Shown: positions 19,308 through 29,225 of the stretch, one piece after another | How the letters are laid out: every line of letters begins with the position of its first letter | How positions within the stretch are numbered: the first letter of the stretch is position 1 | NCBI RefSeq assembly: GCF_018717645.1 | Contig: NZ_JAFLHG010000013.1 | Span: forward strand, 1 to 64,000 | Length of the DNA: 64,000 nucleotides | Direction: 5' to 3' | Origin: Microbacterium flavum | GTDB lineage: Bacteria; Actinomycetota; Actinomycetes; Actinomycetales; Microbacteriaceae | The notes under the pieces: generated by a model | The model's database searches: none | What the model was told of the DNA's origin: nothing | Seen by the model: the letters and a program-made list of their open reading frames with translations, nothing else | Translations under genes and position numbers: made by a program

Positions 19308-20291
19308 TCACGCCGAATCGAGCGCCGTCGTGGCGCGCAGGGTGAGGACGGATGCCTCGGGGAGGCAGGCGAACCGCACGGGTGCGTAGATCGAGTGGCC
19401 GAGCCCCGCGGAGACGTTCAGCGGAACGGTCCGGCCGCGGTGACTCCACGTGCTGAGACCCCGTGCCTGATCGCGCGGGATATCGCAGTTCGCGACGAGC
19501 GCGGAGCGCGAGAACGGCACACGCACCTGTCCGCCGTGCGTGTGTCCCGCGAAGATGATGTCGGCCCCGAGGTCGGTGAACGCATCCAGCACCCGTCGGT
19601 AGGGGGCGTGCGTGACGCCGATCGTGAGAGCCGTCGCCGGGCGTCTCCGGAAGAGCGGTCGCCGCCGGATCGCCGCAAGGGCTCCGGGGAGAACCTCCAG
19701 CTCGTCCCACTCGCGATGGGCGTCGCTCACGCCGAAGGCATCCAGTCGCAGCCCGCGGGTTTCGAGGACGGCGGCCGCGTTGTCGAGATCGGTCCACCCG
19801 AGATCGCCCGTGAAGTAGGCGTCCATCGCCGCGGTGTCGAGGTCGAGACCGCGGTGCGGTCGGGATGACGGTCCCTGGAAGTATCGGAGAGGGTTACGGG
19901 GAGACGGCCCGGTGACGTCATTCGACCCGTGCACGAACGCCCCAGGGACTCCGCGCAGAGGATCGAAGGCGGAGCGGATCCCGCGCAGCCCGTCCTCGTG
20001 CCCGAGGTTGTCGCCGGTGTTGATGACGAGGTCGGGCTGGACCTCTTCGGCGAGGCGGGCGATCCACTTCTGCTTGCGGTGCTGCCAGGGCGCCATGTGC
20101 GCGTCCGAGAGGTGCAGGACCGTCAGGGAGGGGGAGCCGGGTGGCAGGAGGGCGAGGTCGTGACGGCGCACGGTGAATAGGTAGCGCTCGATGCACGTCC
20201 CCCAGACGGCGGCGGAGACCCCCACCGCCCCCAGTCCCGCGAGCGTGGCACCCACGGGAGTCCTGAGGGCGGTGCGATGGGGGCTCGCCAC
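19308..20291 (-). CDS. Metallophosphoesterase (YkuE-like), membrane-anchored
   Basis: A 327-residue calcineurin-like phosphoesterase. An N-terminal hydrophobic segment ([19 protein letters not shown]) acts as anchor or signal. The metal motifs follow: LHLSDAHM (about residue 65), NTGDN (about 96), GSND and [13 protein letters not shown] (about 250-262). The GTG start overlaps the last base of the upstream PBP stop, so the genes are co-transcribed. A PonA2-type PBP beside a metallophosphoesterase is a familiar actinobacterial pairing, suggesting a role in cell-envelope lipid or precursor turnover. Confidence 0.9.
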   Translation of the reverse strand: MASPHRTALRTPVGATLAGLGAVGVSAAVWGTCIERYLFTVRRHDLALLPPGSPSLTVLHLSDAHMAPWQHRKQKWIARLAEEVQPDLVINTGDNLGHEDGLRGIRSAFDPLRGVPGAFVHGSNDVTGPSPRNPLRYFQGPSSRPHRGLDLDTAAMDAYFTGDLGWTDLDNAAAVLETRGLRLDAFGVSDAHREWDELEVLPGALAAIRRRPLFRRRPATALTIGVTHAPYRRVLDAFTDLGADIIFAGHTHGGQVRVPFSRSALVANCDIPRDQARGLSTWSHRGRTVPLNVSAGLGHSIYAPVRFACLPEASVLTLRATTALDSA

Positions 20292-22867
20292 TACCGGCCG
20301 CCGCAGGTCTTCGCCTGGTACTGGACGGAGATCGCCGTGTTCCGGTTCACGACGGCGCCGGCCGCCGGATCGGTGCCGGTCACCGTGCCCTCCGCCGGTG
20401 CGTCGTCCTTCTGCGTGCACGCTGTGGAGACCTGACCGAAGCCGGCTGCCCGGAGGGCGGACACGGCCGCATCCGGCTTGCCGCTGACGGCGGGGACGGC
20501 GACGCCCTCGCCATTGCTCGGACGGATCGTCACCGTCGTGCCGCCCGCGATGCGTCCGGCGCCCGGGTCCTGCTGGACGACCGTGCCCGGGGCCTCGGTG
20601 CCGTCGACCGGGTCGCCGACGGAGACCGAGAATCCGGCGGTGCGGAGCGTCTGGGTCGCGTCGTCGACGGACATTCCGATGACCGACGGGAGGTCGGCGA
20701 GCTGACGCTTGGTCAGCGTCGAGTCCGGGCCGGGAAAGGCATCCCCGCCGAACTTGGCGTTCGCGGCGCCCTGCATCTCGGGCCAGATCGAGTTGCGGAT
20801 GCGGGAGAGCACGTAGCCGCTCTCGTAGTAGTCGCTCAGCAGCGCGTCACCCTGGACGTTGCCCACCCAGACGATCGTCGTCACCTTGGTCGAGGAGCCG
20901 TCCATCCAGGTGTGCAGGTACTCGTGGATACCCGTCTTTCCGAACACCGGAACGCCGTCGCCGATCCGCGCACCGGAGCCGGTGCCCGTCATGACGCCTT
21001 CCAGGGTGTAGGCCGCGGTGGAGGCGACGGCCTCGCTCATCACGCGACTGCAGGCGAGCTGCGGTGTGATGTCGTTGCCGTCCTTATCGATGGCCTTGTC
21101 GATGGCCTTGGCCGGGCACAGGTTGCCGTTCGAGGCGATCGAGGCGTACGCCTCCGCCATGTCGAGCGGCGCGACCGGCTGGTCGCCCAGGACGTTGTAC
21201 CCGAGGTTCGTCGTGTCGAGGGGCTCGCCGTTGCCCTGCATGACGCCCATCTTCATCGCGACCTGGTTCGTCGAGCAGACCGAGATCTTCTCGGCCATCG
21301 CGAAGAATCCGGAGTTCAGCGAGTCGCGCGTGAAGTTGTAGACGGTGCCGGTGTAGCCGGGGTTGTCCTCGAAGTTGGCCACGCCGTTGCCGCTGTTGCT
21401 GGAGACGACGTTCTGCGTCTCGCCGTCGCAGTTGATGACCTTCTTCGTGCCAACGCGGCCGTTGAGGGTCTCGTTGACGGAGTGCCCCTGTTCGAGCCAG
21501 TTGACGAGGCTGAAGACCTTGTAGGTCGACCCCGCGGAGTGACCGCCGCCGCCGCCGTTCTGCGCGCGCACGTTGTAGTTGACCTGGGTGGTCGGTGCGT
21601 TCTGATCCTCGGAGCTCTCGATCGAGTACGGCCGGTTCTGGACCATCGAGAGGATCCGCCCCGTGCCGACCTCGACCTGCACGCCGGATGCGCCGAGGTT
21701 CATGTAGTCCACACGCGCCGGGACGACCGAGATCGCCTGGAGGCCGGACTGCTGGAGGTCGGGATCGAGTGTCGTGTAGATCTTCATGCCTCCGCGGCGG
21801 AGGTTCGCGGCGCGCGCATCCTCATCCGCCCCGAACGCGGTGTCGTTCAGCAGCACCGATCGCACGTACTCGCAGAAGAACTCCGCACCGGAGGCCGTCT
21901 GGCAGCCCTGGGTCTGCTCGGAGATCGTCGGTGTGATCGGCGAGTTGTAGGCCTCATCGAACTCCGCCTGGGAGATCTTGCCGAGATCGAGCATGCGCTC
22001 GAGCACGTAGTTCCGGCGGTCGAGGGTCAGGCTGTAGCCGTCGGCCTCGCCGTTGACGGGGTTTCCCGCAGAGTCCTCGGTCGTCCCGCCCGGCCGGTCG
22101 ATGCGGTAGGTGTTGGGGGCCTGGACCATGCCGGCGATGGTCGCGGCCTGCGCGATCGTCAGGTTCGCGGCATCCGTCGAGAAGTAGTGCTTGGCAGCGG
22201 CGCCGATGCCGTAGACCGTGCCACCGAAGTTCGTGATGTTGAGGTAGCCGAGGAGGATGTCCTCCTTGGGGTACCGCTTCTCCAGCTGGATCGCGTAGCG
22301 CATCTCCTGGAGCTTGCGCTGGTATCCCTCCGAGCCGCTGTTGACCGTGGTCGCGGTGAAGCAGGCCTCGACCTCCTCGTCGCTCTTCGCCTTCGACTCG
22401 CAGTTCTGCTGCAGCACGTTCTTGACGTACTGCTGGGTGATCGAGGAGCCGCCGCGGTTGGAGCCGTTGGAGGCGTTGCCCAGCAGCGCGCTCACCGTGC
22501 CGACGAGGTCGACGCCACCGTGCGTGTAGAAGTTCTTGTCCTCGCTCGAGGTGATCGCGTCGAACATGACGGGGTTCACCTGATCGAAGGTGACGGGGAT
22601 GCGGTTCTGGTCGTAGAACTGCGCCATGAGCATGTCGTTGCCGGCGCTGTCCTTGCGGTAGAACTCCGTCGGCAGCATCAACGGATCGATCTCGAGGAAG
22701 CTCGGCATGTTCTCGAACGTGTCCAGGGCCGTCGACGCGGCGTAGCCGGACACCGCGATCGCGGGGGTCACGGTCGCCGTGACGAGGACGCCGGCGATCG
22801 CGCTCAGGCCGACCAGCCCGGCGATCCCGCCGAGCACACCGGTGGCCGTGCGTTTGGGAAGAGGCAT
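20291..22867 (-). CDS. Bifunctional penicillin-binding protein (glycosyltransferase/transpeptidase) with PASTA domains, PonA2-like
   Basis: An 858-residue class A PBP that polymerises and cross-links peptidoglycan. After an N-terminal transmembrane segment (residues about 10-50) comes a GT51 domain with SSEDKNFYTHGGVD and GGSSITQQYVKN. The transpeptidase has its serine in SAGSTYKVF, an SSNSGNG motif and KTGIHEY. Two C-terminal PASTA repeats follow (ending ISVQYQAKTCGGR). ATG 22867 gives a normal cytoplasmic tail, and TACGAT seven bases upstream hints at a leaderless transcript. It is co-transcribed with the metallophosphoesterase. Confidence 0.96.
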   Translation of the reverse strand: MPLPKRTATGVLGGIAGLVGLSAIAGVLVTATVTPAIAVSGYAASTALDTFENMPSFLEIDPLMLPTEFYRKDSAGNDMLMAQFYDQNRIPVTFDQVNPVMFDAITSSEDKNFYTHGGVDLVGTVSALLGNASNGSNRGGSSITQQYVKNVLQQNCESKAKSDEEVEACFTATTVNSGSEGYQRKLQEMRYAIQLEKRYPKEDILLGYLNITNFGGTVYGIGAAAKHYFSTDAANLTIAQAATIAGMVQAPNTYRIDRPGGTTEDSAGNPVNGEADGYSLTLDRRNYVLERMLDLGKISQAEFDEAYNSPITPTISEQTQGCQTASGAEFFCEYVRSVLLNDTAFGADEDARAANLRRGGMKIYTTLDPDLQQSGLQAISVVPARVDYMNLGASGVQVEVGTGRILSMVQNRPYSIESSEDQNAPTTQVNYNVRAQNGGGGGHSAGSTYKVFSLVNWLEQGHSVNETLNGRVGTKKVINCDGETQNVVSSNSGNGVANFEDNPGYTGTVYNFTRDSLNSGFFAMAEKISVCSTNQVAMKMGVMQGNGEPLDTTNLGYNVLGDQPVAPLDMAEAYASIASNGNLCPAKAIDKAIDKDGNDITPQLACSRVMSEAVASTAAYTLEGVMTGTGSGARIGDGVPVFGKTGIHEYLHTWMDGSSTKVTTIVWVGNVQGDALLSDYYESGYVLSRIRNSIWPEMQGAANAKFGGDAFPGPDSTLTKRQLADLPSVIGMSVDDATQTLRTAGFSVSVGDPVDGTEAPGTVVQQDPGAGRIAGGTTVTIRPSNGEGVAVPAVSGKPDAAVSALRAAGFGQVSTACTQKDDAPAEGTVTGTDPAAGAVVNRNTAISVQYQAKTCGGR

Positions 22868-22965
22868 AGGCTTGATCGTAAGGGAGAACCCTGGGGGAAG
22901 CCTTGGTGGGCATCCGGGCGCGCCCGAGAACGGGCCCCTCCCGCGCGACATCGACAGGAGAGTCC

Positions 22966-23190
22966 ATGACCACGTGGGAGTACCTCACCACGCCGCTGCT
23001 GATCCACAACACCGCCGCGATCCTCAACAACTGGGGCAAGCAGGGGTGGGAGCTCGTCCAGGTGGTCACCGGCCCGGAGGGCGGTCTCGTCGCCTACTTC
23101 AAGCGCCCCGTCGGCGGCGGCTCGGCGAACGCCGGCCTCGGCGCCGCGGCGGTCGCCGCGCAGCAGTTCGAGGGCGAGGGTCGGGCATGA
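22966..23190 (+). CDS. DUF4177 small protein
   Basis: A 74-residue protein starting MTTWEYLTTPLLIHN, with NNWGKQGWELVQVV in the middle. That is the characteristic core of DUF4177 proteins. The function is unknown. CAGGAGAG before the ATG is a clear ribosome-binding site. Its stop overlaps the RidA start as ATGA, so they form an operon. The pair beside a PASTA PBP is found in other actinobacteria, including mycobacteria, as far as I recall. Confidence 0.85.
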   Translation: MTTWEYLTTPLLIHNTAAILNNWGKQGWELVQVVTGPEGGLVAYFKRPVGGGSANAGLGAAAVAAQQFEGEGRA

Positions 23191-23651
23191 CCGCGTCGAT
23201 CTCGGCCCGGCTCGCCGAGCTCGGCATCGAGCTGCCCCCGGTCGTGCCTCCCGTCGCGGCGTACGTGCCGGCGAAGGCGCACGGCGATCTCGTCTACACG
23301 GCGGGACAGCTGCCCATGGTCGACGGCGCCCTGCCGGCGACCGGCAAGGTCGGCGGGGCGGTGGATGCCGCGGACGCCCAGGGGTACGCGCGTCGCTGCG
23401 CCCTGAATGCGGTCGCGGCAGCAGCGGATGCCGTCGGAGGCGTCGATCGGCTGACGGGCGTCCTGAAGGTCACCGGGTTCGTGGCATCCGTCCCCGAATT
23501 CACCGGGCAGCCCGGGGTCATCAACGGTGCGAGCGAGGTGCTCGGCGAGATCTTCGGCGACGGCGGTCGCCATGCCCGCTCCGCCGTCGGCGTCCCGGTC
23601 CTGCCGCTCGACGCGCCCGTCGAGGTCGAGGTCGTCTTCACCGTCGCCTGA
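23187..23651 (+). CDS. RidA family protein (reactive enamine/imine deaminase)
   Basis: A 154-residue YjgF/RidA-type protein. Recognisable parts are DLVYTAGQLPMVDGALPATG (about residues 35-54) and the C-terminal GRHARSAVGVPVLPLDAPVEVE (about 128). The arginine in HARSAVGV corresponds to the conserved active-site Arg that hydrolyses 2-aminoacrylate-type enamines in characterised family members. It overlaps the DUF4177 gene by four bases. Confidence 0.88.
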   Translation: MTASISARLAELGIELPPVVPPVAAYVPAKAHGDLVYTAGQLPMVDGALPATGKVGGAVDAADAQGYARRCALNAVAAAADAVGGVDRLTGVLKVTGFVASVPEFTGQPGVINGASEVLGEIFGDGGRHARSAVGVPVLPLDAPVEVEVVFTVA

Positions 23652-23680
23652 CCTCCGCGCGCGTCCCCTCGCGCGCCCGT

Positions 23681-23753
23681 CCGCGAGACACCGTGCCCGC
23701 ACCGAGACACCCGCCGTGCGCCGGTGTCTCGGCGGAGGGCGGGTGTCTCGCGG
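23681..23753. repeat. 73-bp nested palindrome, copy 2 (GAGACACC arms)
   Basis: The outer arms CCGCGAGACACC (23681-23692) and GGTGTCTCGCGG (23742-23753) are the same as in the copy at 14404-14476. The inner arms CCGAGACACC (23702-23711) and GGTGTCTCGG (23723-23732) pair perfectly over 10 bp. It fills the 120-base gap between the converging RidA and acs genes, where it could end transcription from both sides. Confidence 0.78.
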
Positions 23754-23771
23754 TGCCGGGCTCCGCGCGGA

Positions 23772-25736
<1,965 letters not shown>

Positions 25737-25967
25737 TCGGCGCGCTCCTTTGCGGCGGACCCGGGGGAGGTCGCGGAGACTCCCGGGAGGATGCAGGAAA
25801 TCTAGCCAGGGGTCTCAGAGCGCCACTACCGCCGATAGTAGGGATCGGCAGGACGGAGCCGCAGAGATATATCGGTTCGAGCGCCCTCGGATGGGCGGGA
25901 ACGCGATCGATCGTTGCGTAAGCTTTCACGCGGCCGAACTCTTGATTCTGGCATCGCGGCATCCGCA

Positions 25968-25980
25968 CCCCCCCCCCCCC
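25968..25980 (+). repeat. C13 homopolymer tract
   Basis: Thirteen consecutive C bases lie in the divergent gap between acs and tadA. Such tracts change length by slippage during replication and are also prone to sequencing error. Position relative to acs (about 230 bases from its start) and tadA (about 200 bases) is compatible with an effect on promoter spacing, but no promoter was placed next to it. Confidence 0.9.
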
Positions 25981-25997
25981 ATTGGCGGACGTCGCGC

Positions 25998-26035
25998 GAG
26001 ACGGCATCCCATTCCCCCCAATGGGATGCCGTCTC
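25998..26035. repeat. Perfect 16-bp hairpin with C6 loop in acs-tad gap
   Basis: GAGACGGCATCCCATT (25998-26013) and AATGGGATGCCGTCTC (26020-26035) pair without mismatch around CCCCCC. The rest of the 440-base gap (25737-26176) shows no convincing gene. The hairpin lacks a T tract in either direction, so it is more likely a regulatory, RNA-structural or repeat element than a simple terminator. Confidence 0.85.
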
Positions 26036-26176
26036 CTCTCTCCGGCGGCAGTCTGTCCGGGACGGCCCTCTGGCCTGATCGTCATCGACTCGTCCCCACC
26101 CGCCGCGTTGCGTGAACTGTCCACCGATCGGGTGCCCGCCGTCGCGCCGGGGACGGCCGCGTCCTAGCGTCGGGGC

Positions 26177-27229
26177 ATGTCCGAGCCGTTCGTCCCCCGC
26201 CGCCGGGTCCCCGAATCCGTTCGACGGGTGGTCGCCGGGGTGTCGCCGCTCGCCCCGCACGACGATCCGCCGCCGCCTCCTCCGCGAGCGCGGAGGCGGT
26301 TGCCGGACCATCCCGCCCTCGCGCCGCTGCGCGACGTCCTGGCCGACCCCGATGTGACGGACGTGTTCGTCAACGGCGAGGACGGCCTGTTCGTCGACCG
26401 TGGCGCGGGGGTGGAGCATGTCGCGCATTGGCGTGCGGGGGCGGACGAGCTGCGGGACCTCGCCGTCGCCCTGATCGGCATCGGAGGGCGTCACATCGAC
26501 GACGGTGCACCGCTCGTCGACGTGCGATGGGAGCACGGCGTCCGGGTGCATGCCGTCCTGCCGCCGGTCGCGTGCTCCGGTGCCGCGATCTCGATTCGAC
26601 TTCCCGCTGCCGACATCCCCGACCTCGACGAGCTCGGGCGGCGAGGGATGTTCGACGCCGTCACGGGAGCGCGGCTCGAGGCGCTGGTCGCGAGTCGCAC
26701 GAACCTCCTCGTCACGGGCGCGACGGGCGCGGGCAAGACGACACTGCTGGCGGCTCTTCTCGGGCGAGTGCCGCCGAACGAGCGGATCGTGACGATCGAG
26801 GATGTCGCGGAGCTCCGCCTCTCCCATCCGCATCACGTGCGCCTGGAAGCGCGGCAGCCGAACCTCGAAGGCGCCGGCGCGGTCCCGCTCGCGCGGCTCG
26901 TCCGTGAGGCGCTCCGCATGCGGCCGGACCGTCTGGTGGTCGGCGAATGCCGTGGGGAGGAGGTTCGCGAGCTGCTGATGGCGCTCAACACCGGGCACGC
27001 GGGCGGCGCGGGGACGGTGCACGCGAGCGGCATCCGCGACCTCCCGACCCGGCTGGAGGCGCTCGGCGCCCTCGCGGGACTCGATGACCGCGCGGTCGCG
27101 CGCCAGGTCGTCAGCGCCATCGGGGTCGTCGTCCACGTGGAACGCGCCGCCGACGGCGTGCGACGGATCACGGGGTTCGCCCGCCCCGTGCTCACCGACG
27201 GCCGACTGGGCGTCGAGGCTCTGACATGA
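26177..27229 (+). CDS. tadA: TadA/CpaF-family secretion ATPase
   Basis: A 350-residue type II/IV secretion ATPase. Landmarks are VTDVFVNGEDGLFVDRG (about residue 57), the Walker A GATGAGKTTLLAALL (about 180), the Asp-box-like VTIEDVAELRL and the Walker B region VVGECRGEEVRELLMALNTG (about 255). It powers assembly of Flp-type pili or a related secretion apparatus at the inner face of the membrane. TAGCGT six bases before the ATG suggests a leaderless start. No CpaE/Ssd-type ATPase gene precedes it, although that gene often does in actinobacteria. Confidence 0.93.
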   Translation: MSEPFVPRRRVPESVRRVVAGVSPLAPHDDPPPPPPRARRRLPDHPALAPLRDVLADPDVTDVFVNGEDGLFVDRGAGVEHVAHWRAGADELRDLAVALIGIGGRHIDDGAPLVDVRWEHGVRVHAVLPPVACSGAAISIRLPAADIPDLDELGRRGMFDAVTGARLEALVASRTNLLVTGATGAGKTTLLAALLGRVPPNERIVTIEDVAELRLSHPHHVRLEARQPNLEGAGAVPLARLVREALRMRPDRLVVGECRGEEVRELLMALNTGHAGGAGTVHASGIRDLPTRLEALGALAGLDDRAVARQVVSAIGVVVHVERAADGVRRITGFARPVLTDGRLGVEALT

Positions 27230-28104
27230 CGACGACATCGACGGATCCCGACGCGGCACCGGAGACGGCGCAGCGCCTGGCCGTCCTGCTGGAGGCGGGG
27301 ATCCCGCCCGCTCGCTCGTGGTCGCTGCTCGCCGAGGCGGGAGATGGCACGGCGGCGGCAGTCGCGGCGGCGCCGGCGGGAACGAAGGTGGCGAGCGTCC
27401 TCGCGGGGCGCGGCGAGACCTGGAGCCAGATCGCGATCGCCTGGGCGGTGGCCGAGACCGTCGGCGCGCCCCTCGCGTCCAGCCTCCGCCGGTTCGCCGA
27501 GGCACTGCGCGACGCGCAGGAGACGCGGGACGACGTCGACGTCGCGCTGGCCGATCCGGCCGCGACCGCGCGACTGGTCGGCTGGCTGCCCCTGGTGGCG
27601 GTGGGCCTCGGGCTTGTCCTCGGGTTCGACGTGGTCTCGGTGTTCACGCAGCCCGCCGGGATCGCCGTCCTCGTCGCCGGCGCTGTCCTCATGCTCCTCG
27701 CGCGACGATGGTCCGCCCGGCTGGTGGCCGCTGCGCAGCCCGCGGCGGGGCTCCCCGGGCTCCAGGCGGACGCGGTGGCGATCGCCCTCTCGGCGGGGGT
27801 CTCCGTGGACCGCGCGCTGTCCGTCGTCGCGTCGGCGGGTGGCGGGGAGGCGTCCGCGGAGACGCGCGCTGTGCTCGCCCTCGCTCAGCGCGCGGGGACT
27901 CCCGCCGTCGAACTGCTCCGCGCCACCGCGGCCGAGATGCGACGCGCCCGCCGGACGCAGGGGAGGCTGCGCGCCGCGCGACTCGGGTCGCGACTGCTCC
28001 TGCCGATGGGCCTGTGCACGCTGCCCGCCTTCCTGCTTCTCGGCGTCGCGCCGATGCTGATGTCGGTGCTCGCCGGATCGACGCCGATCCTCGCCTCACC
28101 CTGA
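27226..28104 (+). CDS. TadB/TadC-type membrane platform protein, apparently a compact fusion
   Basis: A 292-residue protein with two T2SSF-like halves. The first has LLEAGIPPARSWSLLAEAG and QIAIAWAVAETVGAPLA (residues about 15-90). The second has IALSAGVSVDRALSVVA and ends in hydrophobic MGLCTLPAFLLLGVAPML. Central hydrophobic helices (about 120-165) separate them. Actinobacteria normally carry separate TadB and TadC genes; only this one follows tadA here. Its ATG overlaps the tadA stop. It would form the membrane platform turned by TadA. Confidence 0.8.
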   Translation: MTTTSTDPDAAPETAQRLAVLLEAGIPPARSWSLLAEAGDGTAAAVAAAPAGTKVASVLAGRGETWSQIAIAWAVAETVGAPLASSLRRFAEALRDAQETRDDVDVALADPAATARLVGWLPLVAVGLGLVLGFDVVSVFTQPAGIAVLVAGAVLMLLARRWSARLVAAAQPAAGLPGLQADAVAIALSAGVSVDRALSVVASAGGGEASAETRAVLALAQRAGTPAVELLRATAAEMRRARRTQGRLRAARLGSRLLLPMGLCTLPAFLLLGVAPMLMSVLAGSTPILASP

Positions 28105-28167
28105 TCCGACCCGCGCCACGCCGCGGTCACCTCGTGCCCATCGCCCTCCATCCACAAGGAGAACCAC

Positions 28168-28416
28168 ATGTCCCTCATCACCTTCCCGGTCCGCCGACCG
28201 CCCCGCGGCGAGGCCCCGCTGCCGCCGCTGCCACCGCTGACATCGCGCCGCGCGGCCGACCTCTTCACGGACGATGCCGGGGCTGCGACCGCCGAGTATG
28301 CGGTCGCCACGATGGCGGCGGTCGCCTTCGCCGGACTCCTCGTCGTCATCATGCGGTCGGACGAGGTCCGCGGCATCCTGACCGACCTCGTCCGTCGTGC
28401 GCTCACCGTGGCCTGA
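28168..28416 (+). CDS. DUF4244 small protein (Flp-pilin-like)
   Basis: An 82-residue protein. The proline-rich leader ends at DDAGAATAEYAVATMAAVAF, a class III pilin-like processing region with the conserved Glu (TAEYA) before one hydrophobic helix. DUF4244 members occupy this place in actinobacterial tad loci and are thought to be the major pilin. AAGGAG lies before the ATG. The next gene overlaps its 3' end. Confidence 0.85.
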   Translation: MSLITFPVRRPPRGEAPLPPLPPLTSRRAADLFTDDAGAATAEYAVATMAAVAFAGLLVVIMRSDEVRGILTDLVRRALTVA

Positions 28417-28774
28417 GCGCGGGCTCGGAGGTCGGTCGCCCGCTCTCGAGGACGATCGCGGGTCGGCGACGGCGGAGTTCGCCGTCGTCGTCCCCGCTGT
28501 CATCCTCGTCCTGGCCCTGACCGCGGGGGGCCTGTCGGCCGTCGGCCGTCAGGTGCGACTCGAGCACGGGGCCGCCCAGGCATCCCGGCTCGCCGCGCGG
28601 GGCGAGTCCGAGGGGCGCGTCGCGGGCGTCGTCGCCGCCATCGCCGGCGGCGCGGTCGCATCGGTCTCGCGCGAGGGCGACCTCGTCTGCGTGACCGCGA
28701 CGGCGCCGGCCGGTGTCCCGCTGCCGCTGCCGGACCTCCGCGCCCGATCCTGCGCCCTCGCGGGAGAACCCTGA
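28397..28774 (+). CDS. TadE-family pseudopilin-like protein
   Basis: A 125-residue protein with RGSATAEFAVVVPAVILVLAL (about residues 21-41), the TadE processing and transmembrane signature, and two cysteines in the C-terminal half that may form a disulfide outside the membrane. The only in-frame start is GTG 28397, which overlaps the DUF4244 gene by 20 bases. It is likely a minor pseudopilin of the Tad machine. The start is uncertain because the ribosome-binding site is weak. Confidence 0.82.
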   Translation: MRSPWPERGLGGRSPALEDDRGSATAEFAVVVPAVILVLALTAGGLSAVGRQVRLEHGAAQASRLAARGESEGRVAGVVAAIAGGAVASVSREGDLVCVTATAPAGVPLPLPDLRARSCALAGEP

Positions 28775-28790
28775 TGGCCGGTGTCTGCTG

Positions 28791-29120
28791 ATGGCCGGCA
28801 CCGCCGCAGCGCTCGGCGCGCTCGCGATCGTCAGCACCCTCGCCGTCGGGATGGGGGCGGTCGGAGCGGCGACGGTCCTGTCCGCCCGCGCCTCGGGGGC
28901 GGCGGATGCCTCGGCGCTCGCTGCGGCGGACACCGCGAGCGGCGCGGCCCCCGGCACCCCGTGCGAGGTCGCGGCGCGTGTGGCTGCAGCCGGGGGCGCG
29001 GCGCTCGCCTCGTGCGCGGTGGACGGCGTCGTGGCCACCGTCGAGGTGCGCGTCGGAAGCGGCCTCGTGACCGCACGAGGGCGGGCGCGCGCCGGCCCGC
29101 CGCCGGGCGCCCCGGGGTGA
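28791..29120 (+). CDS. TadE-like protein of the helicase/secretion neighbourhood type (Rv3654c family)
   Basis: A 109-residue protein. One N-terminal hydrophobic helix (LGALAIVSTLAVGMGAVGAA) is followed by a small secreted domain with ADASALAAADTA and two cysteines. This matches the small TadE-like proteins that end actinobacterial tad clusters. The bases ATGGCCGG occur twice, at 28774 and 28791; the first opens only a five-codon frame, so 28791 is taken as start. It completes a five-gene unit. Confidence 0.8.
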   Translation: MAGTAAALGALAIVSTLAVGMGAVGAATVLSARASGAADASALAAADTASGAAPGTPCEVAARVAAAGGAALASCAVDGVVATVEVRVGSGLVTARGRARAGPPPGAPG

Positions 29121-29225
29121 GGGCGGCGTGCGACGCGGTGCGAAATCGGGGCGCCCGCCCCGACCGCTCACAGCCTCTTCATGTCCGGCACGTGTGTATG
29201 GTGTGCATCGAAGAAAGGACGCCAC

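Noticed and set aside
20912..22969. A 685-codon open frame on the plus strand
   Set aside because: It is antisense to the PASTA penicillin-binding protein, which has all catalytic motifs. The frame's residues are Val/Asp/Arg-rich with no recognisable domain, a usual by-product of high GC content.
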